64,000 nt of DNA from Bordetella genomosp. 1. GTDB taxonomy: Bacteria; Pseudomonadota; Gammaproteobacteria; Burkholderiales; Burkholderiaceae_B. The DNA lies in NCBI RefSeq assembly GCF_002261335.1, contig NZ_NEVL01000001.1:248001-312000 (forward strand), in the 5' to 3' direction. The translations under genes and the position numbers were made by a program. Shown here piece after piece: positions 40,844 to 49,687 of this stretch; the stretch's first letter is position 1, and every line of letters begins with the position of its first letter. The notes under the pieces were generated by a model. It ran no database searches. It saw nothing but the letters and a program-made list of their open reading frames with translations, and was not told the DNA's origin.

Positions 40844-43300
40844 TCAAAACCGTCCGCGCACCGTCAGGATGGCCGCGCGCGGGTCGCCGTAGAAGTTCAG
40901 GAAGCCGCCGTAGCCGACGTTGCGCAGATAGGTGCGGTCGAACAGGTTGGTGACCAGCAATGACGCGTCCCAGTTGGCGTTGAAGCGGTAGCCGACGCGG
41001 GCCGAGTAGATCGCATAGCCGCCGCCGTGCTTGACGCCGCCCTGGCGCGCGCTGCTGGTGTAGATGTCGCTCTGTGCATTCACGCCGCCGCCCACGCTCC
41101 AGCCCGACAGCGCGCCACCGAAGTCCTCGGGCCCGAAGCTGTAGTTGGTCCAGAGCTTGAACATCTGCTGCGGAATCAGGTCGGCGTTGAACCGCTTGCC
41201 GACGTTGTCGGGATTGGTATCGCTCAGGTACTTGGCGCGCGAGTAGGTGTAGCCCGCCGAGATGTCCCAGTTGGGCGTGATCTTGCCCACCAGTTCCAGG
41301 TCGAGGCCGTCGCTCTGCACCTCGCCCGCCGAGCGGTAGCACGCGCCGTTGGTCGAGCCGCCGCAACCGACGTGGTCGCCATCGACCATGGAGCGGTTCT
41401 TGTCGCGGATGCGGTAGAGCGCCACGTTGAAGAACAGACGGTCGGGGACCAACTGGAGCTTCGCGCCCACCTCGGTCTGCCAACCCACGCGCGGATCGAG
41501 CACATTGCCCTGGAAATCCTCCTGCGTCTGCGGCACGAAGGTGTCGGCATAGCTGGCGTACAGCGTGACGCGATCGTTCACGTCCCAGAGCAAGCCGCCG
41601 TAGGGCGTGAACTCCTTGCTGGCCTTGCCCGCGCTGCGGACCCAGTCGGTGTTGGTGGCCGCCACCGTCCGGCTCTTGCTGCGATAGCTGGTCCAGCGGC
41701 CGCCGATCACGAGCTTGAGCGGATCCGCCAGCGCGATCTGGGCGGAGGTGTACAGGCCCGATTGCTCGGTGACGGTCTGCCGGCGCGAGGTCACGTTGTG
41801 GTCGACGAGCGCGCTGTAGTCGTGGTCATTGAAGACATCCCAGTTCTTCGCCGAGAACGAGGTGGACCCCAACAGATTGTCCGACCTCGACAGGTTGTAT
41901 CCCACGGTCAGCCGGTGTCGCAGGCCGAAGGCGTCGATCGGGCCGGTGACGTTGAAGTCGGCGCTGTCCCACTTGGTCTGCTTCTGGTAGTACCCGTAGG
42001 CGCTGGAGGTGTCCGCGCGGCCGGTTGCGATGTCCACCGGCGCCGTGGTGACGATGCCGAGGTAGTCGGCGTCCAGTTCGCGATGGCTGTAGGCCGCGCG
42101 CGCGGTCCAGTCATTGGCGAAGCGATGGGTCAGGTCGGCCGACGCATCCTTGATGCGGTAGACCGAGTCCTCGTCGGAGCCCATGAAGGTGCGGCGCGAC
42201 GGCAGGGTGCCGTCGCTCATCAGCGGCAGGCCCCAGAAGGTGTTGGTCGTCCACTGCGAGTAGGTGCCGGAAACGCCGAAGGTGGTGTGCGGCGTCAGGT
42301 CGTATTCCACGATGCCGTAGGCCACCTCGTCGCGGCTCTTGGCGTCGTCGTAGAACTTGTCCTCGTCGTGCCGGACCAGCACCGTGCGGGCGCGCAGGGA
42401 GCCGTCCTTGTTCAGCGGCGTGTTGAGGTCGATCTCGGCGCGGCGCCGATCGTTCGAGCCCGTGGACAAGGCCCCCGAGGCGCCCAGGTCGGCGTAGGGC
42501 CGCTTGCGCACGAAGTTGACCGTGCCGCCGGGCTCGCCGCTGCCCGTGAGCAGGCCCGAGGGGCCGCGCAGCACCTCGACGCGGTCGTACAGCGCCATGT
42601 CGGTGAAGGGATTGTTGGTCATGCCGACCACCGGCACGCCGTCGGCCTGGGCATTGGCCGTGTAGCCGCGCACCATGATCGATTCGGTCCGGTCATAGCC
42701 GGTGGTGCTGACGCCGGTCACCTGATTCAGGGCCGCCGCCGCGGTGGTCAGGTCCTGGTCGTCCATCTGCTGGCGGGTCAGCACCGACACCGACTGCGGG
42801 ATGTCGCGCAGCGACGTGGCGCCCTTGAACATCGACACGTTGGGCGAGGCGTAGGAGGCCAGGCCCTCGGTCGTGACGAGGTCGGCGCTGCCGACCACGC
42901 TGACCGGCGCCAGCTCCACGGCAGCGCCCGGGCTGCGCGGGATCGGCGTCACGGTGTAGCCGCCGTTGGACAAGGCAATCGCTTCGAGGCCCGTGCCGGC
43001 GAGCAGCGTCGCAAGCGCATCCTTGGCGGCGTACCGGCCGTTCACGCCGTGACTGCGCTTGCCCGCGATGTCCTCGGCCGAATAGGAGATCATCAGGCCG
43101 CTGGCCTGGCCAAACGCGCTCAGCGCGGCCTGCAGATCGCCGGCGGCGACCGCATAGCTGCGGGTGTCCTGTGGCGGCGCGCTCTGCGCCTGCGCGCCGG
43201 GCGCGGCCAGCGCCGGCAGCAGCGTGGCCGGCACCACGGAAAATGCCGCCAGCGACATGGCGGCGGTGCGCGCTCGCGCGCGCTGCATGAATTGACCCAT
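40844..43300 (-). CDS. TonB-dependent siderophore receptor with signalling (STN) domain
   Basis: An 818-aa outer-membrane receptor. It has a signal peptide (SLAAFSVVPATLLPALAAPGAQAQ), then an STN/secretin-like domain (YAVAAGDLQAALSAFGQASGLMISYSA) that signals to FecR. The plug follows (LRDIPQSVSVLTRQQMDDQ, YDRVEVLRGPSGLLTGSGEPGGTVNFVRKRP) and then a 22-strand-type barrel ending LTVRGRF. The QSVSVLTRQ and GSGEPGGTVN motifs place it with FhuE/FpvA-type hydroxamate or mixed siderophore receptors. ATG 43300 has GGAAGG upstream. It lies 116 bases downstream of its fecR, so FecI-directed transcription from that gap is likely. Confidence 0.94.
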   Translation of the reverse strand: MGQFMQRARARTAAMSLAAFSVVPATLLPALAAPGAQAQSAPPQDTRSYAVAAGDLQAALSAFGQASGLMISYSAEDIAGKRSHGVNGRYAAKDALATLLAGTGLEAIALSNGGYTVTPIPRSPGAAVELAPVSVVGSADLVTTEGLASYASPNVSMFKGATSLRDIPQSVSVLTRQQMDDQDLTTAAAALNQVTGVSTTGYDRTESIMVRGYTANAQADGVPVVGMTNNPFTDMALYDRVEVLRGPSGLLTGSGEPGGTVNFVRKRPYADLGASGALSTGSNDRRRAEIDLNTPLNKDGSLRARTVLVRHDEDKFYDDAKSRDEVAYGIVEYDLTPHTTFGVSGTYSQWTTNTFWGLPLMSDGTLPSRRTFMGSDEDSVYRIKDASADLTHRFANDWTARAAYSHRELDADYLGIVTTAPVDIATGRADTSSAYGYYQKQTKWDSADFNVTGPIDAFGLRHRLTVGYNLSRSDNLLGSTSFSAKNWDVFNDHDYSALVDHNVTSRRQTVTEQSGLYTSAQIALADPLKLVIGGRWTSYRSKSRTVAATNTDWVRSAGKASKEFTPYGGLLWDVNDRVTLYASYADTFVPQTQEDFQGNVLDPRVGWQTEVGAKLQLVPDRLFFNVALYRIRDKNRSMVDGDHVGCGGSTNGACYRSAGEVQSDGLDLELVGKITPNWDISAGYTYSRAKYLSDTNPDNVGKRFNADLIPQQMFKLWTNYSFGPEDFGGALSGWSVGGGVNAQSDIYTSSARQGGVKHGGGYAIYSARVGYRFNANWDASLLVTNLFDRTYLRNVGYGGFLNFYGDPRAAILTVRGRF

Positions 43301-43416
43301 CAGACTTGCCTTCCCACGAAACAGAGTGATTTCTGCCTGGTATGTCACTCAGCTCGAGGAAAACCCCTCAGTTTCCGGGGCGGCACGCCCGATAAAGTTG
43401 TAACGGCCGTGCGTGG

Positions 43417-44424
43417 CTAGGCCTTGGCCTGCACCGTGACCCAGTAGCGGGTGCGCGTGCGCAGCTTCACCGGCAGGGTCTTGCCGAGCATGTCCAGCAC
43501 GCGCTCTGTGTCGTCGACGGGAAAGATGCCGGACACGGGCAGGTCGGCGACGGCGGGATCGCAACCCAGATGGCCGCTGCGATACCGCGCCAGCTCGGCG
43601 ACGAACTCGCCCAGCGGCATGCGATGGACGATGAGCATGCCGTTGGACCAGGCGCCCGTCGCCGGGTCGGCCTCGGTGTTGCCCAGCAGTTGCCGGCGAT
43701 CGAAGCGCGCCTGCCGGCCGGCCGCCACCACGAAGGCGCGGGCCGGCGCGTCCAGCGGCCTGACCTCTACCGCGCCGTCCAGGACGCTGAGCTCGCAGGC
43801 GTCGTCGTACTGGCGAACGGAGAAGCGCGTGCCGAGCGCCCGCAGGACGCCCTGCGCCGTCTCGACCAGGAAGGGCGGCGCAGAGGCGGGCGGGTGGGCG
43901 CCGGTGGTGACCAGCATCTCGCCGCGAATCATCTGCAGCAGCCGGTGTTGCGCATCGAAGCGGACGTTGACCGCGCTGTCGGTATTGAGCACGACTTCGC
44001 CGCCGTCCGGCAGCGCGATGCGCTGGCGCCGGCCGACGGCGGTGTGATAGTCGGCGCGCCATGCGCGCCAGCCGGTGCTGTCCTGCAGCGCCCACACGCC
44101 GCCCGCCGACACGACGCCGCCCGCCAGCAGGCGCAGCGCGCGGCGCCGGCCCTGCTTGACCGACGCGTCCGACTCCACGAGCGTCGAGTGCGCGATGGCG
44201 GGGTGCATCTGCCGCAGGCAGAGCCCCATGGCCTGCAGGTGTTCCCAGGCGCGAGCATGCGCGCCATCGGCCTGCAGCCAGGCGCGCCATTGGTCGTGAG
44301 TCTGCTGCGTGGCCTGCGGGGCGTCGAGTGCGATGAGCCAGCGCACCGCCGCCCGGCTGACGGCAGGCGGGATGGCCGCGCCTTGCACGCGCGGCATCGG
44401 GGGGAGCTTGGCGGGCATTTCCAT
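43417..44424 (-). CDS. FecR-family anti-sigma/sensor protein
   Basis: A 335-aa FecR protein. The cytoplasmic DUF4880 domain (AAVRWLIALDAPQATQQTHDQWRAWL) is followed by a membrane segment at about residues 98-113 (LRLLAGGVVSAGGVWAL) and a periplasmic FecR domain (GRRQRIALPDGGEVVLNTDSAVNV, LLQMIRGEMLVTT, FLVETAQGVLRALGTRFSVRQ). A STN-like C-terminal part ends in LPVKLRTRTRYWV. ATG 44424 lies 5 bases after the sigma-factor stop. It relays occupancy of the receptor at 40844-43300 to the sigma factor. Confidence 0.9.
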   Translation of the reverse strand: MEMPAKLPPMPRVQGAAIPPAVSRAAVRWLIALDAPQATQQTHDQWRAWLQADGAHARAWEHLQAMGLCLRQMHPAIAHSTLVESDASVKQGRRRALRLLAGGVVSAGGVWALQDSTGWRAWRADYHTAVGRRQRIALPDGGEVVLNTDSAVNVRFDAQHRLLQMIRGEMLVTTGAHPPASAPPFLVETAQGVLRALGTRFSVRQYDDACELSVLDGAVEVRPLDAPARAFVVAAGRQARFDRRQLLGNTEADPATGAWSNGMLIVHRMPLGEFVAELARYRSGHLGCDPAVADLPVSGIFPVDDTERVLDMLGKTLPVKLRTRTRYWVTVQAKA

Positions 44425-44429
44425 GAGGC

Positions 44430-44924
44430 TCAACCGAAACAGACCTGGTGCACGGCGCGCTCGAGGTATCGCTGCACCGTGGCCACCGATACATCCAGCG
44501 CCTGCGCGATTTCCGTCTGGGTCATGCCTTCGACCTGGTGCATCAGGAACGCCCGGCGAGCCGCCTGCTTCAGCAGCGCCAGGCGCCGGTCGATCTCGAG
44601 CAGGGTTTCGAGCAGCAGCGCGCGCGTCTCGGGGCCCGGCACCTCGGGCTCGGGCAACACGGCCAGCGTGGCGAGATAGGCTTCCTCGATCCGGCGACGC
44701 CGATAGAAGTTGGCGACCACGCGGCGCGCGATGGTGGTGAGCAGCGCCCGCGGTTCGCGAATGCTCAGGGGTTCTTCGTTGGCCAGCAGCTTCAAAAAGG
44801 TGTCCTGGGCCAGGTCCGCGGCGTCGAAGCTGTTGCCCATGCGGCCGCGCAGCCACCCGCGCAACCAGCCGTGATGCGCGCTGTAGAGCGCCTCGATTTC
44901 AAGCGTAGAACGTTGATCGCGCAC
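44430..44924 (-). CDS. FecI-type ECF sigma factor
   Basis: A 164-aa ECF sigma factor. Region 2 reads HHGWLRGWLRGRMGNSFDAADLAQDTFLKLL and region 4 MTQTEIAQALDVSVATVQRYLERAVHQVCF. The frame is open from ATG 44984, but a Fur-box-like sequence lies within those 20 codons, so I prefer the GTG at 44924 (VRDQRSTLEIEALYSAHHGW). It forms a fecI-fecR-receptor set with the two downstream genes. A second FecI at 258-785 shares the HHxWLxGWLRxR pattern but belongs to a different set. Confidence 0.88.
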   Translation of the reverse strand: MRDQRSTLEIEALYSAHHGWLRGWLRGRMGNSFDAADLAQDTFLKLLANEEPLSIREPRALLTTIARRVVANFYRRRRIEEAYLATLAVLPEPEVPGPETRALLLETLLEIDRRLALLKQAARRAFLMHQVEGMTQTEIAQALDVSVATVQRYLERAVHQVCFG

Positions 44925-44949
44925 GACCGCCAGCCCCGTTTCGACAACG

Positions 44950-44968
44950 AATAGTAATGAGAACCAAT
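44950..44968 (-). promoter_or_regulatory. Fur-box-like operator upstream of the second fecI-type gene
   Basis: aatagtaatgagaaccaat resembles the Fur consensus (AATGAGAA-type core) and is the only AT-rich stretch nearby. It lies 26-44 bases upstream of the GTG 44924 start. Its position inside the longer open frame is part of the reason for choosing that start. Confidence 0.5.
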
Positions 44969-45024
44969 GTCGATTATGCATCATCGCGCGGAATCGCGCG
45001 CTGCGAGGGCGTGAGCGGCGCCGG

Positions 45025-45921
45025 TCAGCCCGGGCCGTCGCTGGCCGCTGCCAGCAGGGGTACGAGCACGTCGCTGATCGGCGTTGCGATGCCGTGGTGG
45101 CGGCCGCGGCGCGCGATGATGGCGTTGCGGATGTCCCATTCGAGCGGGCGGCCCGCGACGCGGTCGGTGAGGATGGAGGTGCCCATGTCGGCGGGGGAGG
45201 CCTGGAATTTGGCGAGGATTTCCTGCGGCACCTCGTCGCCCAGGTCCGCCCCTTCGGCGCGCGCCACGGCCAGGCATTCGCGCAGATAGGCGAGCGACAG
45301 CGCCGCCACGTCGGCGCGGCCGAACATGCCGGCGCGGCGGTGGGTGAGCGCCATGAGGCCGGCCACCGCGTTCTGCATCAGCTTGCGCCAGGCATCGGCA
45401 TGGAAGTTCGTGCTGAGCTCGACGGCGCAGCGGCTGCCCTGCAACGCGTCCGCCGCGACGCGGGCGGCCGGGGTGTCCGGCAGGCTCAGCCGCGCCTGGC
45501 CGCGCAGGCGCACGGAGCCGTCGGCCTGCGCTTGCGCGGGAAACCATACGACGGCGGGCACGACCCGGGCTTGCGGGGCCAGCGCGGCGACCTGTTCCAC
45601 CTGCTCCACGCCATTCTGCAACACGCACACCACGGTGTCGGGCCGGCAGAGCGCCGCGAGCCACGGGGCTGCCGCGTCGTTCTGGGTGGCCTTGACCGCG
45701 AGGAAGACGAGATCCGCCTTGTGCGCGATGCGGGCGGGCTCGGTCTGCACCGGGCCGGGCACGTCGATGCGGCGCTCGCCGTCGTGCAGCGTGAGGCCGT
45801 CGCGGTGGCTGCGGCCGCACAGCAGGGGCGTGCGGCCGCGCTCGTGCAGCGCGGCCGCGACCGTGGTGCCGATGGCGCCGGGGCCGACGATGGCGAGGGT
45901 GGTGTCTGTTGCCGTAGTCAT
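45025..45921 (-). CDS. 2-dehydropantoate 2-reductase family (PanE/ApbA) oxidoreductase
   Basis: A 298-aa NADP-dependent ketopantoate-reductase family protein. The nucleotide motif IVGPGAIGTTVAAAL is at residues 10-24; ADLVFLAVKATQ and VVCVLQNGVEQVEQV are typical. The catalytic-domain text is NFHADAWRKLMQNAVAGLMALTHR (the Lys is the expected catalytic residue) and GTSILTDRVAGRPLEWDIRNAIIARRG. It may make pantoate for coenzyme A synthesis, but betaproteobacteria carry several homologues, some acting on other 2-oxo acids, so the substrate is open. It lies between the lipoprotein and the fecI gene on the same strand with no evident operon partner. Confidence 0.87.
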   Translation of the reverse strand: MTTATDTTLAIVGPGAIGTTVAAALHERGRTPLLCGRSHRDGLTLHDGERRIDVPGPVQTEPARIAHKADLVFLAVKATQNDAAAPWLAALCRPDTVVCVLQNGVEQVEQVAALAPQARVVPAVVWFPAQAQADGSVRLRGQARLSLPDTPAARVAADALQGSRCAVELSTNFHADAWRKLMQNAVAGLMALTHRRAGMFGRADVAALSLAYLRECLAVARAEGADLGDEVPQEILAKFQASPADMGTSILTDRVAGRPLEWDIRNAIIARRGRHHGIATPISDVLVPLLAAASDGPG

Positions 45922-45966
45922 GGAAGACGATTCCTTTGAAGCGGATGGGGCGCGGCGCGGTGCCGC

Positions 45967-46392
45967 TCAGCGGGGCGTCCAGGTCACGCCGTCTTTCGTG
46001 CGGAATTCCGGGGTGCCGACGCAGCAGCCCCCCGCGCCGAACGCCTGGCGGCCGAGAAAGGCCGTGACGCCGCTCTTCTCTGCGGTGATCGATTGGTTCA
46101 CGCAGGAGGTGGGAAGCGGATAGGGATCACCCGCCAGCACCTGTGTCCACGTGACGTTGGCCCCGGCCGCCTCCTCGACCCGGTAGACCCGGCATTCGTA
46201 GAGGAGCAGATGGACCGGCTTGCCGGCCAGCACGCCCTGGAAGTGGTGCTCGGGCGGGGCCGCGCGCGTGGCGATCGTTTCGGCGGTGAGCGTCGAGCCG
46301 GCGGGCGGCGGCGGCAGCGTGGGATCGCAGCCCGCGAGTGCGATCGCGGTGCAAAGTGACATCGCGAGATGGCGGGCACGGCGCGTCTTCAT
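45967..46392 (-). CDS. Small lipoprotein, hypothetical
   Basis: A 141-aa protein with a lipoprotein signal: LAMSLCTAIALAGCDPTLPPPP, with the lipobox LAGC and the acylated Cys at residue 22. The mature part is short and has four further Cys (LLYECRVY, LPTSCVNQ, GGCCVGTPEF), likely disulfide-bonded in the periplasm. It ends RTKDGVTWTPR. The family is not recognised. The ATG at 46392 gives a good signal sequence; the frame upstream belongs to shadow sequence of the chemoreceptor. It lies 45 bases upstream of the PanE-type gene on the same strand. Confidence 0.72.
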   Translation of the reverse strand: MKTRRARHLAMSLCTAIALAGCDPTLPPPPAGSTLTAETIATRAAPPEHHFQGVLAGKPVHLLLYECRVYRVEEAAGANVTWTQVLAGDPYPLPTSCVNQSITAEKSGVTAFLGRQAFGAGGCCVGTPEFRTKDGVTWTPR

Positions 46393-46493
46393 GGCGGGGT
46401 CCGGTCGGCGGGGTGGCGGGCGGGAGCGGGAGTCGCCGAAAAGTATATCCCCGCTGCCGGCCGGCTCGCGGTGGCGCGGTGCGCGGGGGGTGA

Positions 46494-46550
46494 GGTTGCG
46501 CGCGCAACCAGGGCGCGGGCGCCGCGTACCGGGCGCGCGGCGCCCTGGCC
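46494..46550 (-). terminator. Terminator hairpin after the chemoreceptor plus a 16-bp palindrome
   Basis: Just after the chemoreceptor stop, CCAGGGCGC...GCCGCG pairs with CGCGGCGCCCTGG (46508-46548, with a bulge). Beside it is the perfect palindrome GGTTGCGCGCGCAACC at 46494-46509. Similar TTGCGCG(C/T)GCAA cores recur at other intergenic sites in the window. Confidence 0.5.
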
Positions 46551-46553
46551 GGA

Positions 46554-47891
46554 TCAGACCTTCAAGACCGCGTTTTCCAGGCGCGCGACGGCCCGCCGCA
46601 CTTCGATCAGCCGTTCGTCGTGCTGGTTCGACGCCTGCACGATGCCGTCCATGATGCTGCCCGCGCGTTGGGCCGCCGCGCGGATCTGTTCCATCATGCG
46701 GCCCGAATCGTTGACGCGGGCATGGCCGGCCTCGATGCTCTGGTTCGACGAGCCGATCACCGTCTTGATCTCCTTCGCGGCGTCGGCGCTGCGGCGGGCG
46801 AGCCCGCGCACCTCGCCCGCGACCACCGCGAAGCCGCGGCCATGCTCGCCCGCGCGGGCGGCCTCCACGGCGGCGTTCAGCGCGAGCAGGTTGGTCTGGA
46901 AGGCGATGTCGTCGATCAGGCCGACCATCTCGCCGATGCGTTTCGAATCGGTGGTGATGCGGTCCATGGCCGCCACCGCGCTGCCGAGCACGGCGTCGCC
47001 GGCCTCGGCGATCGCGGTGACCTCGCGCGTCTGCGCATCGGCGTCGCGCGCGCTGAGCGCGCTCTCGCGCATCAGCTCCTGGAGCTGCGCGAAGGCGGCC
47101 GCCACGAGCTGCGTGGCTTCGAAGCGGGCGGTGATGTCGGTGGCGTACTTCACGACCTTGAACGGGGTGCCGAACTGGTCGAGCACGGGGCTGTAGTTGG
47201 CCTCGATCCAGACGTCGTTGCCCTGCCTGCCCTTGCGCCGGAACTGGCCGCGATGGTAGTGGCCTTGCCCGAGCTTGGCCCAGAACTCGGCATATTCCCG
47301 GGTGCCGCGCTCTTCGGGCGGCATGAAGACGCTGTGGTGCTTGCCGACGAGCTCGTCTTCCGATGCGTAGCCCATCGCGTCGAGGAAGTTCTGATTGCAG
47401 CGCAGGATGTGGCCGTCGAGCGTGAACTCGATGACGGCCTGGGCGCGGCCGACGGCGGCGAGCTGGCTGGTCGCCTCGGCATCGCGCAGGACCTCGGCGG
47501 AGATGTCCATCGCATACTTGACGATGCGCACCACCCGGCCGGCGCGGTCGAGCACCGGGCTGTAGTTCGCCTGCAGCCACACCGCGCTGCCGTCGCGTTT
47601 CATGCGCTCGCAGCGGCCGACGAAGGCCTCGCCGCGCCGCAGGCGGTCCCAGAAGGCCTGGTACTCGCGCTCGTCGACGCCCGACCGGCCGAGAAAGAGC
47701 CGGTGGTGCTGGCCCTGGATGTCTGCCAGCCGGTAGCCCATCAGCTCGAGAAACTGCCGGTTTGCGGTGAGGACGTGGCCATCGGGATCGAACTCGATCA
47801 CGGCCTGGGTGCGGTAGATGGCATGCAGCTGGCGCCGGATGCCGGAAGGCTTGAAGCCGAGCCTGGATAAGAGCGCTTTGGCGAAAGTCAT
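46554..47891 (-). CDS. Soluble methyl-accepting chemotaxis protein with two PAS domains
   Basis: A 445-aa cytoplasmic chemoreceptor. Two PAS domains in tandem (about residues 25-130 and 150-255) are near-repeats of each other: [24 protein letters not shown] and [24 protein letters not shown], each followed by HH(R/S)(L/V)F and a PAC segment ANYSPVLD. The signalling hairpin is standard ([43 protein letters not shown]). There is no membrane segment. The PAS1-PAS2-MCP order matches receptors that sense redox or ligand state in the cytoplasm. ATG 47891 begins [13 protein letters not shown]. It is divergent from the type III chaperone locus. Confidence 0.92.
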   Translation of the reverse strand: MTFAKALLSRLGFKPSGIRRQLHAIYRTQAVIEFDPDGHVLTANRQFLELMGYRLADIQGQHHRLFLGRSGVDEREYQAFWDRLRRGEAFVGRCERMKRDGSAVWLQANYSPVLDRAGRVVRIVKYAMDISAEVLRDAEATSQLAAVGRAQAVIEFTLDGHILRCNQNFLDAMGYASEDELVGKHHSVFMPPEERGTREYAEFWAKLGQGHYHRGQFRRKGRQGNDVWIEANYSPVLDQFGTPFKVVKYATDITARFEATQLVAAAFAQLQELMRESALSARDADAQTREVTAIAEAGDAVLGSAVAAMDRITTDSKRIGEMVGLIDDIAFQTNLLALNAAVEAARAGEHGRGFAVVAGEVRGLARRSADAAKEIKTVIGSSNQSIEAGHARVNDSGRMMEQIRAAAQRAGSIMDGIVQASNQHDERLIEVRRAVARLENAVLKV

Positions 47892-48290
47892 GATCGTGAG
47901 GATGGAAACTTGGGGCGGACGGCGCGGTGCGCCCGGCCGCGGGGATGAAACGTGCCTGGCCGCGCCCATTCTGACCGAAACCGGGCGGTTCGGGGGCGAT
48001 CATGCGACGACGGGGTGACCGGGCCGGCGGCGATGCCGGCTCGGCATGACGCGCCGTCCGCGCCTTCGCGCAATTTCAGTGCGCGAAACGGGCCGAAGAC
48101 GACGCATGCGGCACGCGGTGAGGCGGCGGCGCGTGTGCGAATTGTGTCGGTGCACACAGGCAGGCGCGAGTCACCGGCGCGGTCGGGCATGGCGCCCCTG
48201 CACGACCGCCCCATGGAACCCGCCCGCCGCGCGCGTTACTCACCTGTGAGGTGCGCCGGTCCGGCGCGCCTTTCTGCAAGGGAGCATGCG
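47892..48290. other. 399-base divergent region before the chaperone locus
   Basis: No convincing gene. It must hold the promoters of the chemoreceptor (minus) and the chaperone/effector locus (plus). GC is high throughout and I see no clear -10/-35 pair. An alternating GTGTCGGTGCACAC palindrome-like stretch is near 48146-48160. A ribosome site GGGAG precedes ATG 48291. Confidence 0.4.
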
Positions 48291-48767
48291 ATGCCTGATG
48301 AAGCTTACCTGGCCCTGCTGGACGCGCTGGCGCGCCGCCTGCGGGTGGATCCCGCGGGCCTCAGGCAGGCCCAGACCCTGTCGATCGGGGGGCGGCGCAT
48401 CGACTTCTCCGTGGCGCGCGACGCCGACGACGCGGCCGAGGACCAGATCGTCGTGCGCTGCGGCGTGACCCGGCTGCCGGCGCCCGCCCGGGAGGACGTG
48501 TGCCGGCTGCTGCTCCAGGCCAACAATCTCTGGGCCGGCACCGCCGGCGCCTCCCTCGGCCTGCTCGGCGAGCGCGACGTGATCGCCAGCGAGGCCGTGC
48601 GCCTGGCCTCGGTCGATGCAGACCGCCTGGCCGCCCTGGTGACAGGCCTGTGCGCCCAGGCGCAGGCCTGGGAGGCGGAGCTGGAGCGCCGCTGGCCTGC
48701 CGCCGAGGCCGCCCCGCCGCGTGCCGGCACGACGCCCGCCGCCGTGCCGCTGCACCTGCGCGCCTGA
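48291..48767 (+). CDS. CesT-family type III secretion chaperone (first of three)
   Basis: A 158-aa small acidic protein with the CesT/Tir-chaperone pattern: an N-terminal helix (YLALLDALARRLRV), short strands around FSVARDADDAAEDQIVVRCGVTRLP, then the helix-turn region REDVCRLLLQANNLWAGTAGASLGLLGERDVIASEAVRL and a C-terminal helix ending in an Ala/Pro tail. Such homodimers bind the N-terminal part of a type III effector in the cytoplasm. It is followed at 34-base spacings by two paralogues and then the 821-aa protein. It has the longest C-terminal extension of the three. Confidence 0.82.
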   Translation: MPDEAYLALLDALARRLRVDPAGLRQAQTLSIGGRRIDFSVARDADDAAEDQIVVRCGVTRLPAPAREDVCRLLLQANNLWAGTAGASLGLLGERDVIASEAVRLASVDADRLAALVTGLCAQAQAWEAELERRWPAAEAAPPRAGTTPAAVPLHLRA

Positions 48768-48801
48768 ACCCCCCCTCGCCTGACTTTTTCGAGATCGCAT
48801 C

Positions 48802-49212
48802 ATGACGAACGAAACCTATCGCGAGGCGCTCGCCGCGCTCGCGCTTGAAATCGGGGTGGACGCGCAGGCCCTGGCCGACCAGCAGGCGCTGGTCGTGGAC
48901 GGCGTCACGCTGGGTCTGGCGCACGTGCAGACGCCGGGGGGCGAAGGCATCCAGGTGGCCTGCAAGGTGGGCCCCCTGCCGCCGAACGCCACGGCCGAGA
49001 CGCTGCGCCTGCTGTTGCAGGCCAATACGCTGGGGCCCGTGACCGCCGGCGCCACGGTCGCCCTGCAGCACGGCGCCGACGACGTCGTGCTGGCCCGCCG
49101 CCATCCCCTGGACACCCCGCCGGCCGCACTGGCGCGCGCCTGCCAGGCCCAGTCCCAGGTGGCCACCCTCTGGGCCGCCGCGCTGGCGCAGGGCCTGCCT
49201 GAAGCCGCCTGA
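48802..49212 (+). CDS. CesT-family type III secretion chaperone (second)
   Basis: A 136-aa paralogue. It has the same order of elements: YREALAALALEIGVDAQALADQQALVVDGVTLGLAHV, then ETLRLLLQANTLGPVTAGATVALQHGADDVVLARRHPLD and a final amphipathic helix. The LLQAN-TAGATVAL-VVLARR-PL pattern is the core of the family. No strong ribosome site precedes the ATG (only GAGAT), so expression may depend on coupling to the first gene. It is close to but clearly different from its two neighbours, so each may serve a different cargo or pair as a heterodimer. Confidence 0.84.
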   Translation: MTNETYREALAALALEIGVDAQALADQQALVVDGVTLGLAHVQTPGGEGIQVACKVGPLPPNATAETLRLLLQANTLGPVTAGATVALQHGADDVVLARRHPLDTPPAALARACQAQSQVATLWAAALAQGLPEAA

Positions 49213-49245
49213 CCCGCGACCCCCCCTATCCATCGGAGCACCGCC

Positions 49246-49671
49246 ATGACCCGCTATCAGCAACTGCTCGAAGACTATGCCCGCCTGGCCGGCCTGGAGC
49301 CCGCCGAACTCGCCGTCAACCAGGAACTGCGTATCGCCGACCTGGCGGTAGGCCTGAGCGCCGAGGGCAGCGAGGACGAAGGCAATGTCGTGATCTTCAC
49401 CAGCCTGGGCCCGCCCGCGCCGCAGCTGCCGCAGGAGCGGCTGATGCGCCTGATGCTCGAGGCCAACGCGCTGTGGGTCGGCACCGGCGGTTGCACGCTC
49501 GGCCTGCAGGCCGGCACCGGCGCGGCGCTGCTGAGCGCGCGCCTGCCGCTGGTCCAATGCGGCGCACAGGCGCTTTCCGGCGCGCTCGACGGCTTCGTCG
49601 ACGTGGCGCTGCTGTGGCGCGAAGTCCTCCAGGGCCGCCACAGCGTCGACCTGCCGGCGCTCGCCGCCTGA
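49246..49671 (+). CDS. CesT-family type III secretion chaperone (third)
   Basis: A 141-aa paralogue with a GGAG ribosome site. The elements are YQQLLEDYARLAGLEPAELAVNQELRIADLAVGLS, NVVIFTSLGPPAPQLPQERLMRLMLEANALWVGTGGCTLGLQAGTGAALLSARLPL and a C-terminal helix (LDGFVDVALLWREVLQ). The LMLEANALWVGTGGCTLGL core is the best match of the three to CesT-type chaperones. It lies 16 bases before the 821-aa gene and is the likeliest direct partner of that protein. Confidence 0.86.
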   Translation: MTRYQQLLEDYARLAGLEPAELAVNQELRIADLAVGLSAEGSEDEGNVVIFTSLGPPAPQLPQERLMRLMLEANALWVGTGGCTLGLQAGTGAALLSARLPLVQCGAQALSGALDGFVDVALLWREVLQGRHSVDLPALAA

Positions 49672-49687
49672 CGCCTGGGAGACCGCC

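Noticed and set aside
43417-44856. Upstream extension of the second FecR to 44856
   Set aside because: The extension overlaps the sigma-factor gene in another frame and is Arg/Gly-rich; the ATG at 44424 fits the family and the fecI-fecR spacing.
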